From Hyphomicrobiales bacterium (GTDB taxonomy: Bacteria; Pseudomonadota; Alphaproteobacteria; Rhizobiales; Xanthobacteraceae), in the NCBI GenBank assembly GCA_023266695.1, contig JAHFPO010000093.1, positions 1 through 9,306 on the forward strand: a stretch of 9,306 nt of DNA, written 5' to 3'. Position 1 is the first letter of the stretch; every line of letters begins with the position of its first letter. Positions 1 to 6,591 of the stretch are shown here, piece by piece. The notes under the pieces were generated by a model, which was not told the DNA's origin, ran no database searches, and saw only the letters and a list, made by a program, of their open reading frames with translations. The position numbers and the translations under genes are program-made.

Positions 1-320
1 TCGAGGCGAACTTCGCGGTCCCAGTATTCGGCGGCGCGCATGTAGTGCGCTTGATTGTCGATCAGGCCCGGAATGACGGTACGGCCGCGAAGATCGATCA
101 CCCGCGTCCCCGGACCCGCGAGCTTCTGCATCTCGGCAGAGTTGCCGACGGCCAGAATTCGCTCGCCTCGAATCGCCAACGCCTCGCGGATGGTGAAGCG
201 CTCATCGACGGTGACGACCTTTCCGTTGGTGAGTACGATATCGGCGTTCTGCGCCGATGCCGCGAGCGGCCAAAGGGCCGCCAGGCTCGCGATGATGGTA
301 CGGATGATGGCGCAACGCAT
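1..320 (-). CDS. Exported amidohydrolase (YtcJ / amidohydrolase_3-like), N-terminal part, cut by window edge
   Basis: Reading leftward from the ATG at 320-318 gives 106 codons with no stop before the edge. Residues 1-23 look like a Sec signal peptide: an Arg at position 7, a hydrophobic stretch and an A-A-S-A cleavage site before Gln24, so a periplasmic or secreted enzyme is likely. Residues 26-38 (ADIVLTNGKVVTV) and 74-88 (VIDLRGRTVIPGLID) are the classic N-terminal composite beta domain and strand 1 of metal-dependent amidohydrolases. The expected HxH metal site would follow, but the sequence here is N-Q-A-H (residues 89-92), so the first His is Gln. A GGGAGG ribosome site (326-331) lies 5 bases before the ATG and fixes the start. 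The substrate cannot be told; enzymes of this class hydrolyse amide or other C-N bonds. It is divergent from the GST gene and has no evident link to the sugar cluster. Confidence 0.85.
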   Translation of the reverse strand, partial: MRCAIIRTIIASLAALWPLAASAQNADIVLTNGKVVTVDERFTIREALAIRGERILAVGNSAEMQKLAGPGTRVIDLRGRTVIPGLIDNQAHYMRAAEYWDREVRL

Positions 321-574
321 GATTGCCTCCCGACAGAAATCTTATTTTCGTTCGGTCCAGCATAGCATTTGGCTGGAACGGACAATCAACAAACTTCCCA
401 ATTTCCTCGGCGTGCGTTACCACTAATCCAAATTCCGCCCGGACCGCTCAGTGAGGGCCGGTCACGGCCGCTCGCACTCATCCTGCTCGCCACCCGCGCC
501 GGCGTGGCTGGCGCCTAGCCTGTTGCCGCATCTTGCCGCGCTGCGGTACGAGATTTTCCAGCAAGGAGTTTCCG
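321..574. other. Non-coding gap between divergent amidohydrolase and GST genes
   Basis: This 254-base stretch must hold the promoters of both flanking genes. On the minus strand a possible -10 (TATGCT, about 362-367) lies inside a small inverted repeat, TCCAGC at 356-361 and GCTGGA at 372-377, but no -35 sits at a good distance. A GC-rich hairpin, GGCCG (456-460) with CGGCC (465-469) and a 4-base loop, has no T-run after it. I see no convincing small gene or RNA gene here. Confidence 0.4.
563..568 (+). promoter_or_regulatory. Ribosome binding site deciding the GST start
   Basis: AAGGAG lies 6 bases before the ATG at 575. It favours that start over an upstream in-frame alternative start at 533, which would add 14 residues with no match to the GST fold. 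Confidence 0.8.
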
Positions 575-1213
575 ATGGCCAATGTGAAGAAAATCAAGAT
601 CTGGGGGCGGGTCTCCTCCGGCAACGTCAAGAAGGTCTTGTGCGTCGCGGACGAGCTCAAGATCCCCTACGAGCGCGTCGATGCCGGGGGCAAGTTCGGC
701 ATCGTCGACACGCCGGAATACCGCAAGCTCAATCCGAACGGACGCGTGCCGGTGATCGAGGACGGCAACTTCGTGCTGTGGGAATCGAACTCGATCATGC
801 GCTATCTCGCCATGAAATACGGTGGCGAGACGATCTATCCGAAGGACCCGGCGACGCGCGCGAGCATCGACCGCTGGCTCGACTGGCAGCTCGCGGTCGT
901 CGTTCCCGCCGACGTGCCGGTGTTCATGGGCACTATCCGCACGCCGAAGGAAAAACACGACAAGGCAGCGATCGCGGCGGGCGTAACGCGGCTCGCCGAG
1001 GTGATGACGATTCTCGACGGCCAGCTCAAGGGCAAGCAATATCTCGTCGCGGACCGCTTCTCGCTCGCGGATATTGCGCTCGGCATCATGGCGCACCGCT
1101 TCTTTGCCAATTCGTTCATCGAGCGGCCGGAGCTCGCGAACCTCAAGACCTGGTACGAGCGGCTGCGGCCGCGCGCGTCCTTCAAGCAGCATGTGGACGG
1201 GCCGCTGGAATGA
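575..1213 (+). CDS. Glutathione S-transferase family protein, GstB-like
   Basis: The protein has 212 residues, the usual GST length. The N-terminal thioredoxin-like domain (about 5-85) has the active-site loop R-V-S-S-G-N (12-17), so Ser or Asn rather than Tyr would contact the glutathione thiol. It also has the cis-proline V-P (58-59) and the E-S pair (70-71) that binds the gamma-glutamyl part of glutathione, in LWESNSIMRYLA. The all-helical C-terminal domain (about 90-205) contains the conserved S-L-A-D-I-A folding motif. Layout and many residues resemble E. coli GstB (YliJ) as I remember it. It is likely a cytosolic enzyme conjugating glutathione to electrophiles or reducing them; the natural substrate is unknown. 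It is transcribed towards the DUF4326 gene, ending 15 bases from it, and appears functionally separate from the sugar genes. Confidence 0.93.
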   Translation: MANVKKIKIWGRVSSGNVKKVLCVADELKIPYERVDAGGKFGIVDTPEYRKLNPNGRVPVIEDGNFVLWESNSIMRYLAMKYGGETIYPKDPATRASIDRWLDWQLAVVVPADVPVFMGTIRTPKEKHDKAAIAAGVTRLAEVMTILDGQLKGKQYLVADRFSLADIALGIMAHRFFANSFIERPELANLKTWYERLRPRASFKQHVDGPLE

Positions 1214-1228
1214 AAGGGTAGACAGCGT

Positions 1229-1513
1229 TCAGCGCGGCTTGTTCGCGATCTCGATCAGCACATCGGCATGGCAAGCCTCGTCGAGCCGGCACCAGCAGGC
1301 GAGATCGCGGCCGCGGAGTTCGCGGCGCGCGTCCGCAACCGTCGCCTTGAGCTTTCCCGCCAGGAGATCGCGGCGATAGGCGGCGATCGCCTCAGCGCGC
1401 GTGAGCTTCCCGATCTTATGGGGATTGCCCCACTTGGTCGGCCGCGCCACCACTATCGCGCCGGCGGCGAGCCGCGCGCCCTTGCGGCGGGAGAGGCGGA
1501 TTCGGCGCGGCAT
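1229..1513 (-). CDS. Small DUF4326 protein, directly coupled to manC
   Basis: This is a 94-residue basic protein with no signal peptide or membrane segment. It carries the marks of the DUF4326 family: T-K-W-G-N-P (26-31) near the N-terminus, a helical middle, and a C-terminal L-A-C-W-C (71-75) followed by C-H-A-D-V-L (81-86). Three cysteines and a histidine in this short block could bind a metal or form a catalytic site, but the family's function is not known to me. The ATG at 1513-1511 begins on the base right after the manC stop codon (TAA-ATG), and a GGAG inside the end of manC serves as ribosome site. Translation is therefore probably coupled to manC, making this the last gene of the rfbC-galU-manC unit. 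Whether it has a role in sugar metabolism or is only a passenger cannot be told. Confidence 0.88.
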   Translation of the reverse strand: MPRRIRLSRRKGARLAAGAIVVARPTKWGNPHKIGKLTRAEAIAAYRRDLLAGKLKATVADARRELRGRDLACWCRLDEACHADVLIEIANKPR

Positions 1514-2941
1514 TTAGTCTCCACTGTCGCGGCGGTAGTCGTCGTCGAGGCGGACGATATCGTCCTCGCCGAAATAGGAGCCGGTTTGCACCTCGATCAG
1601 CTCGATCGGACTCTTGCCGGGATTCTCCAGCCGATGCACTCCGCCGATCGGCACATAGACCGACTCATTCTCCTGTACCATGCGCACGTCATCGCCGATA
1701 GTGACGCGGGCGGTACCGCGCACCACCACCCAATGCTCGGCGCGACGAGCGTGCTTCTGCAGGGAAAGGCGGCCGCCCGGCTTCACCGTGATGCGCTTCA
1801 CCCGGAAACGCTCGCCGAGGTCGAGATTCTGGTAGGAGCCCCACGGACGGTGGACGCGCGAGTGCGCGTCGGCCTCGGTCTTGCCCGCCTTGCGCAGGCG
1901 CTCGACCAGGCGCTTCAGATCTTCGGCGCGATCGCGGTGCGCCACTAGCACGGCGTCGTCCTCCACGATCACGATGAGGTTTTCGACGCCGAGGAGCGCG
2001 GCGAGCTTCTCTTCGCTCGCGACCATGTTCCCGCGCGCATCGACGAGCACGACTTCCCCGCGCGCGGCGTTCTCCTCGGCATCCCGTTCGCAAAGCGCCC
2101 ACACCGCATTCCAGCTACCGAGATCGGACCAGCCGTAATCGGCGGGTATGACCGCGGCGCGGCGGGTCTTTTCCATCACCGCATAATCAACGGATTTCTG
2201 CGTTGCCTGGGCGAAGGCTTCCCGATCGAGCAGACGAAAGCCGAGATCGGTGCGAGCGTTTTCGACCGCGCGGGCGACCGCCTCGGCGCTCGCGGGCTCG
2301 AAGGCCGCGTATTCGGAGAGGAAAATGTCGGCGCGGAACAGGAAATTGCCCGAGTTCCACAGATACCCTTGCCCGACATAGCGCTCGGCGGTCGTGGCGT
2401 CTGGCTTCTCGACGAAGGCCTCGACCGCATGGGTGGGCTCGGCGCCGGGGATCATCGGGCCCGGTTGGATATAGCCGTAACCGGTAGCGGCATGATCGGG
2501 CTTGAGCCCGAAGGTCACGATGTGTCCGGCTTCGGCCGCCGTCCGTGCCATGCGGACCGCGGCGACGAAGAGTTCGGGCTTCCTCACCACGTGATCGGCG
2601 GCGAGCACCAGCACGAGTCCCTTGGGATCGGAGCCGGCGATGAGCTGGCTTGCCGCCGCCACCGCAGGACCGGAGTCGCGCCGCGTCGGCTCGAGCACGA
2701 TCTCGGCCTCGACTCCGATCTCGTCGAGCTGCTCGCGCGCGAGGAAACGATAGTCGCGGTGGGTAATGACGATCGGCCGGGCGAACAGGGCGGGATCGGC
2801 GACGCGCTTCACCGTCTCCTGCAAGGTCGAAAGCGGCCCGATGAGCTTCAAGAACTGCTTCGGCAAACTGTCGCGCGAGGCCGGCCACAGGCGAGTGCCG
2901 GCACCGCCGCACAGGATCAGAGGATGGATCGTGCCGGGCAT
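1514..2941 (-). CDS. manC: Bifunctional mannose-1-phosphate guanylyltransferase / mannose-6-phosphate isomerase
   Basis: The protein has 475 residues, the standard length of AlgA/ManC/XanB-type two-domain enzymes. The N-terminal nucleotidyltransferase domain (about 5-290) has the signature GGAGTRLWPASR (12-23) and P-K-Q-F (27-30), FVEKP (176-180), WNSGNF (195-200), VDYAVMEK (251-258) and WSDLGSW (271-277). It makes GDP-mannose from GTP and mannose-1-phosphate. The C-terminal cupin domain (about 360-475) is a type II phosphomannose isomerase, with HRPWGSY (364-370), Q-K-H plus R-A-E-H-W (395-404), VPIGGVHRLENPG (430-442) and EVQTGSYFGEDDIVR (450-464). It interconverts fructose-6-phosphate and mannose-6-phosphate. 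The phosphomannomutase that links the two activities is not in the window. It lies 27 bases after galU, and no strong ribosome site is seen before its ATG, so it probably depends on the upstream transcript. Confidence 0.97.
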   Translation of the reverse strand: MPGTIHPLILCGGAGTRLWPASRDSLPKQFLKLIGPLSTLQETVKRVADPALFARPIVITHRDYRFLAREQLDEIGVEAEIVLEPTRRDSGPAVAAASQLIAGSDPKGLVLVLAADHVVRKPELFVAAVRMARTAAEAGHIVTFGLKPDHAATGYGYIQPGPMIPGAEPTHAVEAFVEKPDATTAERYVGQGYLWNSGNFLFRADIFLSEYAAFEPASAEAVARAVENARTDLGFRLLDREAFAQATQKSVDYAVMEKTRRAAVIPADYGWSDLGSWNAVWALCERDAEENAARGEVVLVDARGNMVASEEKLAALLGVENLIVIVEDDAVLVAHRDRAEDLKRLVERLRKAGKTEADAHSRVHRPWGSYQNLDLGERFRVKRITVKPGGRLSLQKHARRAEHWVVVRGTARVTIGDDVRMVQENESVYVPIGGVHRLENPGKSPIELIEVQTGSYFGEDDIVRLDDDYRRDSGD

Positions 2942-2957
2942 CTTGAATCTTGTCTAA

Positions 2958-2977
2958 TTCAGCGTTCTTCAGCGTTC
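2958..2977. repeat. 10-base tandem duplication across the galU stop
   Basis: TTCAGCGTTC occurs twice back to back (2958-2967 and 2968-2977). On the minus strand this puts a second copy of the last galU codons and stop (AACGCTGA) just after the real stop at 2971-2969. It looks like a small slippage duplication at the galU-manC junction. Confidence 0.85.
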
Positions 2978-3850
2978 GCCCGTCAGGCGTTTCAACTCGG
3001 CCCGGAAGTCGGGCGCGATGTCGTCGCGCGCGAGCGCATAGGCGACGTTGGCGGAAAGAAACCCCAATTTCGAGCCGCAATCGAAGGTGCGGCCCTCGAA
3101 TTCGAGCCCGTAGAAGGGCTGGCGCTGGGACAGCCGGATCATGGCGTCGGTGATCTGGATCTCGCCGCCGGCGCCGCGCTCCTGCGCCGCCAGCATGTCG
3201 AAAATCTCGGGCTGCAGAATATAGCGACCGGTGATGATGCGATTGGACGGTGCCGTGCCGCGCGGAGGCTTCTCGACCATGGTGGTGATCTCGAACGCCT
3301 GCTTCTTGCGCTTGCCGACGCCGACGACGCCGTACATGTGGGCGAGGTCGGGGGCGATCTCCTCCACCGCGATGAGATTCGCGGCCTCGCCGATCGCCAG
3401 ATAGGCCTCGATCATCTGCGCCAGGCAACCCTTCTTCGCTTGCACCAGCACGTCGGGCAGCAGCAACGCGAAAGGTTCGTGCCCCACCAGCTCACGCGCG
3501 CACCAGACCGCATGGCCGAGGCCGAGCGGCGTCTGCTGACGGGTGAAGCTGGTGGTGCCGGGGCCGGGCAAATCGCGCCCAAGCAATTCCAGATCGGACT
3601 TCTTGCCGCGTTCGGCCAAAGTCAGCTCGAGCTCGAACTGACGGTCGAAATGGTCCTCGATCACGCTCTTGTTGCGGCCGGTGACGAAGATGAAATGCTC
3701 GATGCCGGCCTCGCGCGCCTCCTCGACCACGTACTGGATCAGGGGCCGGTCGACCACCGGCAGCATCTCCTTCGGCATCGCCTTGGTGGCGGGGAGGAAG
3801 CGGGTGCCGAGGCCGGCGACGGGGAAAACAGCCTTGCGAATCTTCTGCAT
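2969..3850 (-). CDS. galU: UTP-glucose-1-phosphate uridylyltransferase
   Basis: The 293-residue protein matches the usual GalU length (about 290-300). It makes UDP-glucose from UTP and glucose-1-phosphate in the cytosol. The nucleotide-binding signature is FPVAGLGTRFLPATKAMPKE (9-28), followed by the conserved P-L-I-Q-Y-V-V-E-E-A (36-45). Further family blocks are Q-Q-T-P-L-G-L-G-H-A-V (105-115), the metal-binding Asp in L-P-D (131-133), MVEKP (191-195), G-R-Y-I-L (208-212) and F-D-C-G-S-K-L-G-F (256-264). These separate it from the rfbA-type thymidylyltransferase in the same window. It is the second gene of the minus-strand unit, 59 bases after the rfbC stop codon begins and 27 bases before manC. 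Its UDP-glucose is the substrate of Ugd and GalE further right. A weak AGAGAG ribosome site precedes the ATG. Confidence 0.97.
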   Translation of the reverse strand: MQKIRKAVFPVAGLGTRFLPATKAMPKEMLPVVDRPLIQYVVEEAREAGIEHFIFVTGRNKSVIEDHFDRQFELELTLAERGKKSDLELLGRDLPGPGTTSFTRQQTPLGLGHAVWCARELVGHEPFALLLPDVLVQAKKGCLAQMIEAYLAIGEAANLIAVEEIAPDLAHMYGVVGVGKRKKQAFEITTMVEKPPRGTAPSNRIITGRYILQPEIFDMLAAQERGAGGEIQITDAMIRLSQRQPFYGLEFEGRTFDCGSKLGFLSANVAYALARDDIAPDFRAELKRLTGER

Positions 3851-3906
3851 GGTCTCTCTTGTAGCCTGTCGACGCCGCTTGCGGCAGCCTTCTCCGCGCT
3901 CGCTCG
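3851..3906 (-). other. Short gap between rfbC and galU
   Basis: These 56 bases hold a small GC palindrome, GCCGC (3874-3878), TT, GCGGC (3881-3885), without a T-run on either side. It is too short for a convincing terminator, so the two genes are probably cotranscribed. Confidence 0.35.
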
Positions 3907-4467
3907 TCAGGGGAAGGAAAATGGGCTCACGAAATCGGCGAAGCGCGGAAGTTTCCCGTCCTTCTCCGACAGGATGGCGGCCTTCCCCGTTACCGGCCAG
4001 GGGATGGCGAGGTCAGGATCGTTCCAGATGAGCCCCCTTTCGGCCGCGAGCGCATAGGGCTTGCTCACCTTGTAGATCACCTCGGTATCGGGCTTAAGCG
4101 TCGCGAATCCGTGGGCGAAGCCGCTCGGGATGAAGAGCTCCTCGCCGTCATCGGCGGTGAGCTTCGCCGTGACGAAGCGGCCAAAGCTGGGCGAGCCCCG
4201 GCGCAGATCGAGCGCGACGTCGAATATGGCTCCCCGCGCCACCCGCACGAGCTTCGCCTGGGCATGGGGCGGCAGTTGGAAATGCAGCGCCCGCACGGTG
4301 CCGGCCTGACGCGAGAACGTATGGTTGTCCTGGACGAACGGAACGTCGATCCCGGCCGCGGCAAAGCTCGGCGCGCTCCAGGTCTCCGCCAGCCAACCGC
4401 GCCCGTCGCTGAAACGGCGCGGCAGGACCAGAACCAGGTCGGGGATGTCGAGACGGCGGAATTCCAT
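3907..4467 (-). CDS. rfbC: dTDP-4-dehydrorhamnose 3,5-epimerase
   Basis: From the ATG at 4467 the protein has 186 residues, matching the RmlC family (about 180-190). It epimerises C3 and C5 of dTDP-4-keto-6-deoxyglucose, the third step of dTDP-L-rhamnose synthesis. It is a cupin. The catalytic dyad is His62 (in V-R-A-L-H-F-Q) and probably Asp170 (E-K-D-G); Lys72 and Tyr132/Tyr138 lie in A-K-L-V-R-V and Y-K-V-S-K-P-Y. The substrate-binding stretch R-G-L-I-W-N-D-P-D (144-152) and F-I-P-S-G-F-A-H-G-F (112-121) are typical. The ATG gives an N-terminus (M-E-F-R-R-L-D-I-P) that aligns with the family. A TTG seven codons upstream (4488) has a GAGG six bases before it and is the alternative start. 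The gene heads the minus-strand unit and diverges from rfbB. Confidence 0.95.
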   Translation of the reverse strand: MEFRRLDIPDLVLVLPRRFSDGRGWLAETWSAPSFAAAGIDVPFVQDNHTFSRQAGTVRALHFQLPPHAQAKLVRVARGAIFDVALDLRRGSPSFGRFVTAKLTADDGEELFIPSGFAHGFATLKPDTEVIYKVSKPYALAAERGLIWNDPDLAIPWPVTGKAAILSEKDGKLPRFADFVSPFSFP

Positions 4468-4627
4468 GAATGCGCTCGCGCATGGCAATCGTCGCCTCTA
4501 TGTCCTGTCCGGAGCGTCTTGGCAAATCCGGTGTCCGTGACAGCGGGGTGATTTTCGGCGCCGCAAGCCGCGCTTGACCGGGCTCGTCCGAGTTCTGCAT
4601 GGTGCACCGCCACCGCGGGGAAATAGA
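4468..4627. promoter_or_regulatory. Divergent control region between rfbC and rfbBDA
   Basis: This is the only space between the two arms that together encode the dTDP-rhamnose pathway, so it should hold both promoters. Candidates are TTGACC (4574-4579) as a -35 for rfbB, with a poor -10 (CTGCAT, 4595-4600), and a better pair for rfbC on the minus strand. The rfbB ribosome site GGGGA (4617-4621) stands 6 bases before its GTG start. No clear operator palindrome is visible. Confidence 0.5.
4497..4525 (-). promoter_or_regulatory. Possible rfbC promoter
   Basis: On the minus strand TTGCCA (4525-4520) and CATAGA (4502-4497) are 17 bases apart, matching five of six -35 and three of six -10 consensus positions. 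Transcription would begin near 4490, leaving a short leader before the ATG at 4467. That would exclude the GAGG/TTG start, which overlaps the proposed -10. It is a pattern match only. Confidence 0.3.
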
Positions 4628-5692
4628 GTGAGCGAACGGCGCATTCTTGTCACTGGCGGGGCCGGCTTCATCGGCTCCGCTGTCGTGCGCATGATCGTCA
4701 ACGACACGCCGCACCGCGTGCTGGTGGTGGACAAGCTCACCTATGCGGCGAGCCGCGAGGCGTTGACCCCCGTCGCGTCCGGCCCGCGCTACGAATTCGC
4801 CCGGGCCGACATCTGCGACGGCAAGGCGATCAGCGGCCTCATCGCGCGCTTCAAGCCGGACCTCGTCATGCATCTCGCGGCCGAATCCCACGTCGACCGC
4901 TCGATCGACAAGCCGGCGGATTTCATCGAGACCAATGTAGTCGGAACCTCTACGCTTCTCGAAGTCGCGCTCGACCATTGGCGCGGCCTCAAGGGCGAGG
5001 CGCGGACACGTTTCCGCTTTCACCATGTCTCGACCGACGAGGTGTTCGGAAGCCTCGGCGCCGACGGCCACTTCCGCGAGGACTCACCCTATCGGCCGAA
5101 CTCTCCCTATGCGGCCTCCAAGGCGGCGGCCGATCATTTCGTGCGCGCCTTCCATGCCACCTATGGCCTGCCGGCGGTGCTGTCGAACTCGTCGAACAAT
5201 TACGGGCCCTACCAGTTCCCCGAGAAGCTGATCCCGCTCATCATCCTCAACGCGCTCGAGGGCAAACCGCTGCCGGTCTACGGGCGGGGCGAGAACGTGC
5301 GCGACTGGCTCCATGTGGAGGACCATGCCCGCGCGCTCCTCGTCATCGCCGAGCACGGGCGGCTGGGCGAGAGCTACAACGTGGGCGCCGCCGGCGAGCG
5401 CAAGAATATCGACGTGGTGCGCGCGATCTGCGCGATCCTCGACCACAACGCGCCCGACCAGAAAATCGGACCGCGCGAGAAACTCATCCAGTTCGTCGTC
5501 GACCGGCCCGGCCATGACCTGCGCTATGCGATCGACGCCTCGAAAATCCGCCGCGAGCTCGGCTGGACGCCGCGCGAGAGCTTCGAGGCGGGACTCGCCA
5601 AGACGGTCTCCTGGTATCTCGACCATCGCGCTTGGTGGGAGCCGATCCGCGCGCGGGTCTATGGCGGCGAGCGGCTCGGGCAACGGTCATGA
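4628..5692 (+). CDS. rfbB: dTDP-glucose 4,6-dehydratase
   Basis: The protein has 354 residues from a GTG start with GGGGA six bases upstream; the family runs about 340-360. It converts dTDP-glucose to dTDP-4-keto-6-deoxyglucose using bound NAD. It is an extended short-chain dehydrogenase. The Rossmann motif is GGAGFIGS (10-17), and AAESHVDRSI (84-93) is family-specific. Catalytic Thr136-Asp137-Glu138 lie in S-T-D-E-V-F-G, and Tyr161 and Lys165 in Y-A-A-S-K. The substrate-binding block NNYGPYQFPEKLIP (190-203) and R-P-G-H-D-L-R-Y-A-I-D (293-303) follow. The residues before NNYGP read S-N-S-S where E. coli RfbB has T-N-C-S, a mild variation. An upstream in-frame TTG at 4574 would add 18 unrelated residues and is rejected. 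The stop overlaps the rfbD start by 4 bases. Confidence 0.97.
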   Translation: MSERRILVTGGAGFIGSAVVRMIVNDTPHRVLVVDKLTYAASREALTPVASGPRYEFARADICDGKAISGLIARFKPDLVMHLAAESHVDRSIDKPADFIETNVVGTSTLLEVALDHWRGLKGEARTRFRFHHVSTDEVFGSLGADGHFREDSPYRPNSPYAASKAAADHFVRAFHATYGLPAVLSNSSNNYGPYQFPEKLIPLIILNALEGKPLPVYGRGENVRDWLHVEDHARALLVIAEHGRLGESYNVGAAGERKNIDVVRAICAILDHNAPDQKIGPREKLIQFVVDRPGHDLRYAIDASKIRRELGWTPRESFEAGLAKTVSWYLDHRAWWEPIRARVYGGERLGQRS

Positions 5693-6591
5693 GCGGACCG
5701 ATCCTGGTGTTCGGCGCAAGGGGTCAGGTCGGGCGCGAACTCACGGCGCTCGCGGCCGCGCGCGGCCTGCCGGTGGTGGGCCTCGCCCGCGCCGAGGCCG
5801 ATATCACCAACGAGATCACCGTGCGTGCGGCGCTCGATGTCCACCGGCCCGTCGCCGTGGTGAATGCCGCGGCCTATACCGCGGTCAACCGCGCCGAAAA
5901 GGAGCCCGAAGCAGCGACCGCCGCCAATGTGACCGGTCCGGCGATCCTCGCCGCCGCTTGCGCGAGCGCGGGCGTGCCGCTCATCCATCTTTCGACCGAT
6001 TACGTGTTCGACGGCGCCAAGAAGTCCGCCTATGTCGAAAGCGACAAGATCGCGCCGCTCGGCGTCTATGGCCGCACCAAGGCCGAGGGCGAAGCCAAGG
6101 TGCGTGAGGCCCAGCCGCGCCATGTGATTCTGCGCACCTCCTGGGTCTATGGCGTCCACGGCAAGAACTTCCTCAAGACCGTGCTCAAGCTCGCGGCCGA
6201 GCGCGACGAACTGCGCATGGTCGCCGACCAGTTCGGCTGCCCGACCGCGACCGCCGACATCGCCGAGGCGATCCTGGCGGTGGTCCGCAAACTCGCGGAG
6301 GCGAAAGTCGCCGGCACCTATCATTTCGCGGGCGCCGGGCGCACCAGCTGGGCGGGCTTCGCCGCCGAGATCGTGCGGCGGCAGGCGGTCTTCACCGGCC
6401 GCTCGCCCAAGATCGTGGAGATCAAGACCGCCGAATATCCCTCCGCCACCCGCCGTCCGCTGAACTCGGAACTCGACAGCTCGCGCTTCCGGGCGGCCTT
6501 CGGCTATGGTGCGAGCCCCTGGACCTACCGCGTCGCCGAGGTGGTCGCGGCTCTGCTCGCGCCCGCCGCCAACCGAAAGGCTGCTCCGTGA
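5689..6591 (+). CDS. rfbD: dTDP-4-dehydrorhamnose reductase
   Basis: The 300-residue protein has the usual length. It reduces dTDP-4-keto-L-rhamnose to dTDP-L-rhamnose with NAD(P)H, the last step of the pathway. The cofactor motif is G-A-R-G-Q-V-G (9-15). VNAAAYTAVNRAEKEP (58-73) is the family block, with Asn where Asp is common (AVDxAE). Thr103 and Asp104 lie in STDYVFDG (102-109), the catalytic Tyr127 and Lys131 in Y-G-R-T-K, and LRTSWVYG (148-155) follows. Near the end D-Q-F-G-C-P-T (180-186) and R-R-P-L-N-S (255-260) are typical. The ATG at 5689 sits in an ATGA overlap with the rfbB stop, and a longer in-frame reading upstream is only rfbB sequence in another frame. The stop overlaps the rfbA start (GTGA), so the three genes are almost certainly translated from one message. 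Confidence 0.97.
   Translation: MSGPILVFGARGQVGRELTALAAARGLPVVGLARAEADITNEITVRAALDVHRPVAVVNAAAYTAVNRAEKEPEAATAANVTGPAILAAACASAGVPLIHLSTDYVFDGAKKSAYVESDKIAPLGVYGRTKAEGEAKVREAQPRHVILRTSWVYGVHGKNFLKTVLKLAAERDELRMVADQFGCPTATADIAEAILAVVRKLAEAKVAGTYHFAGAGRTSWAGFAAEIVRRQAVFTGRSPKIVEIKTAEYPSATRRPLNSELDSSRFRAAFGYGASPWTYRVAEVVAALLAPAANRKAAP

Noticed and set aside
451..1221. A 256-codon plus-strand frame overlapping the GST gene
   Set aside because: It is a shifted frame of the GST gene, low-complexity and Arg-rich, without domain support.
2187..3428. A 413-codon minus-strand frame across galU and manC
   Set aside because: It is a shifted frame of both genes, rich in R and A, and conflicts with their clear family motifs and junction.
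2369..4057. A 562-codon open frame on the plus strand opposite manC, galU and rfbC
   Set aside because: It lies antisense to three well-supported genes, its translation is compositionally odd with many H, R, D and G residues and no recognisable domain. Long antisense frames are expected in GC-rich codon usage.
4574..4602. Firm promoter call for rfbB
   Set aside because: TTGACC is a good -35 but no acceptable -10 lies 16-18 bases downstream, so it is only mentioned within the control region.
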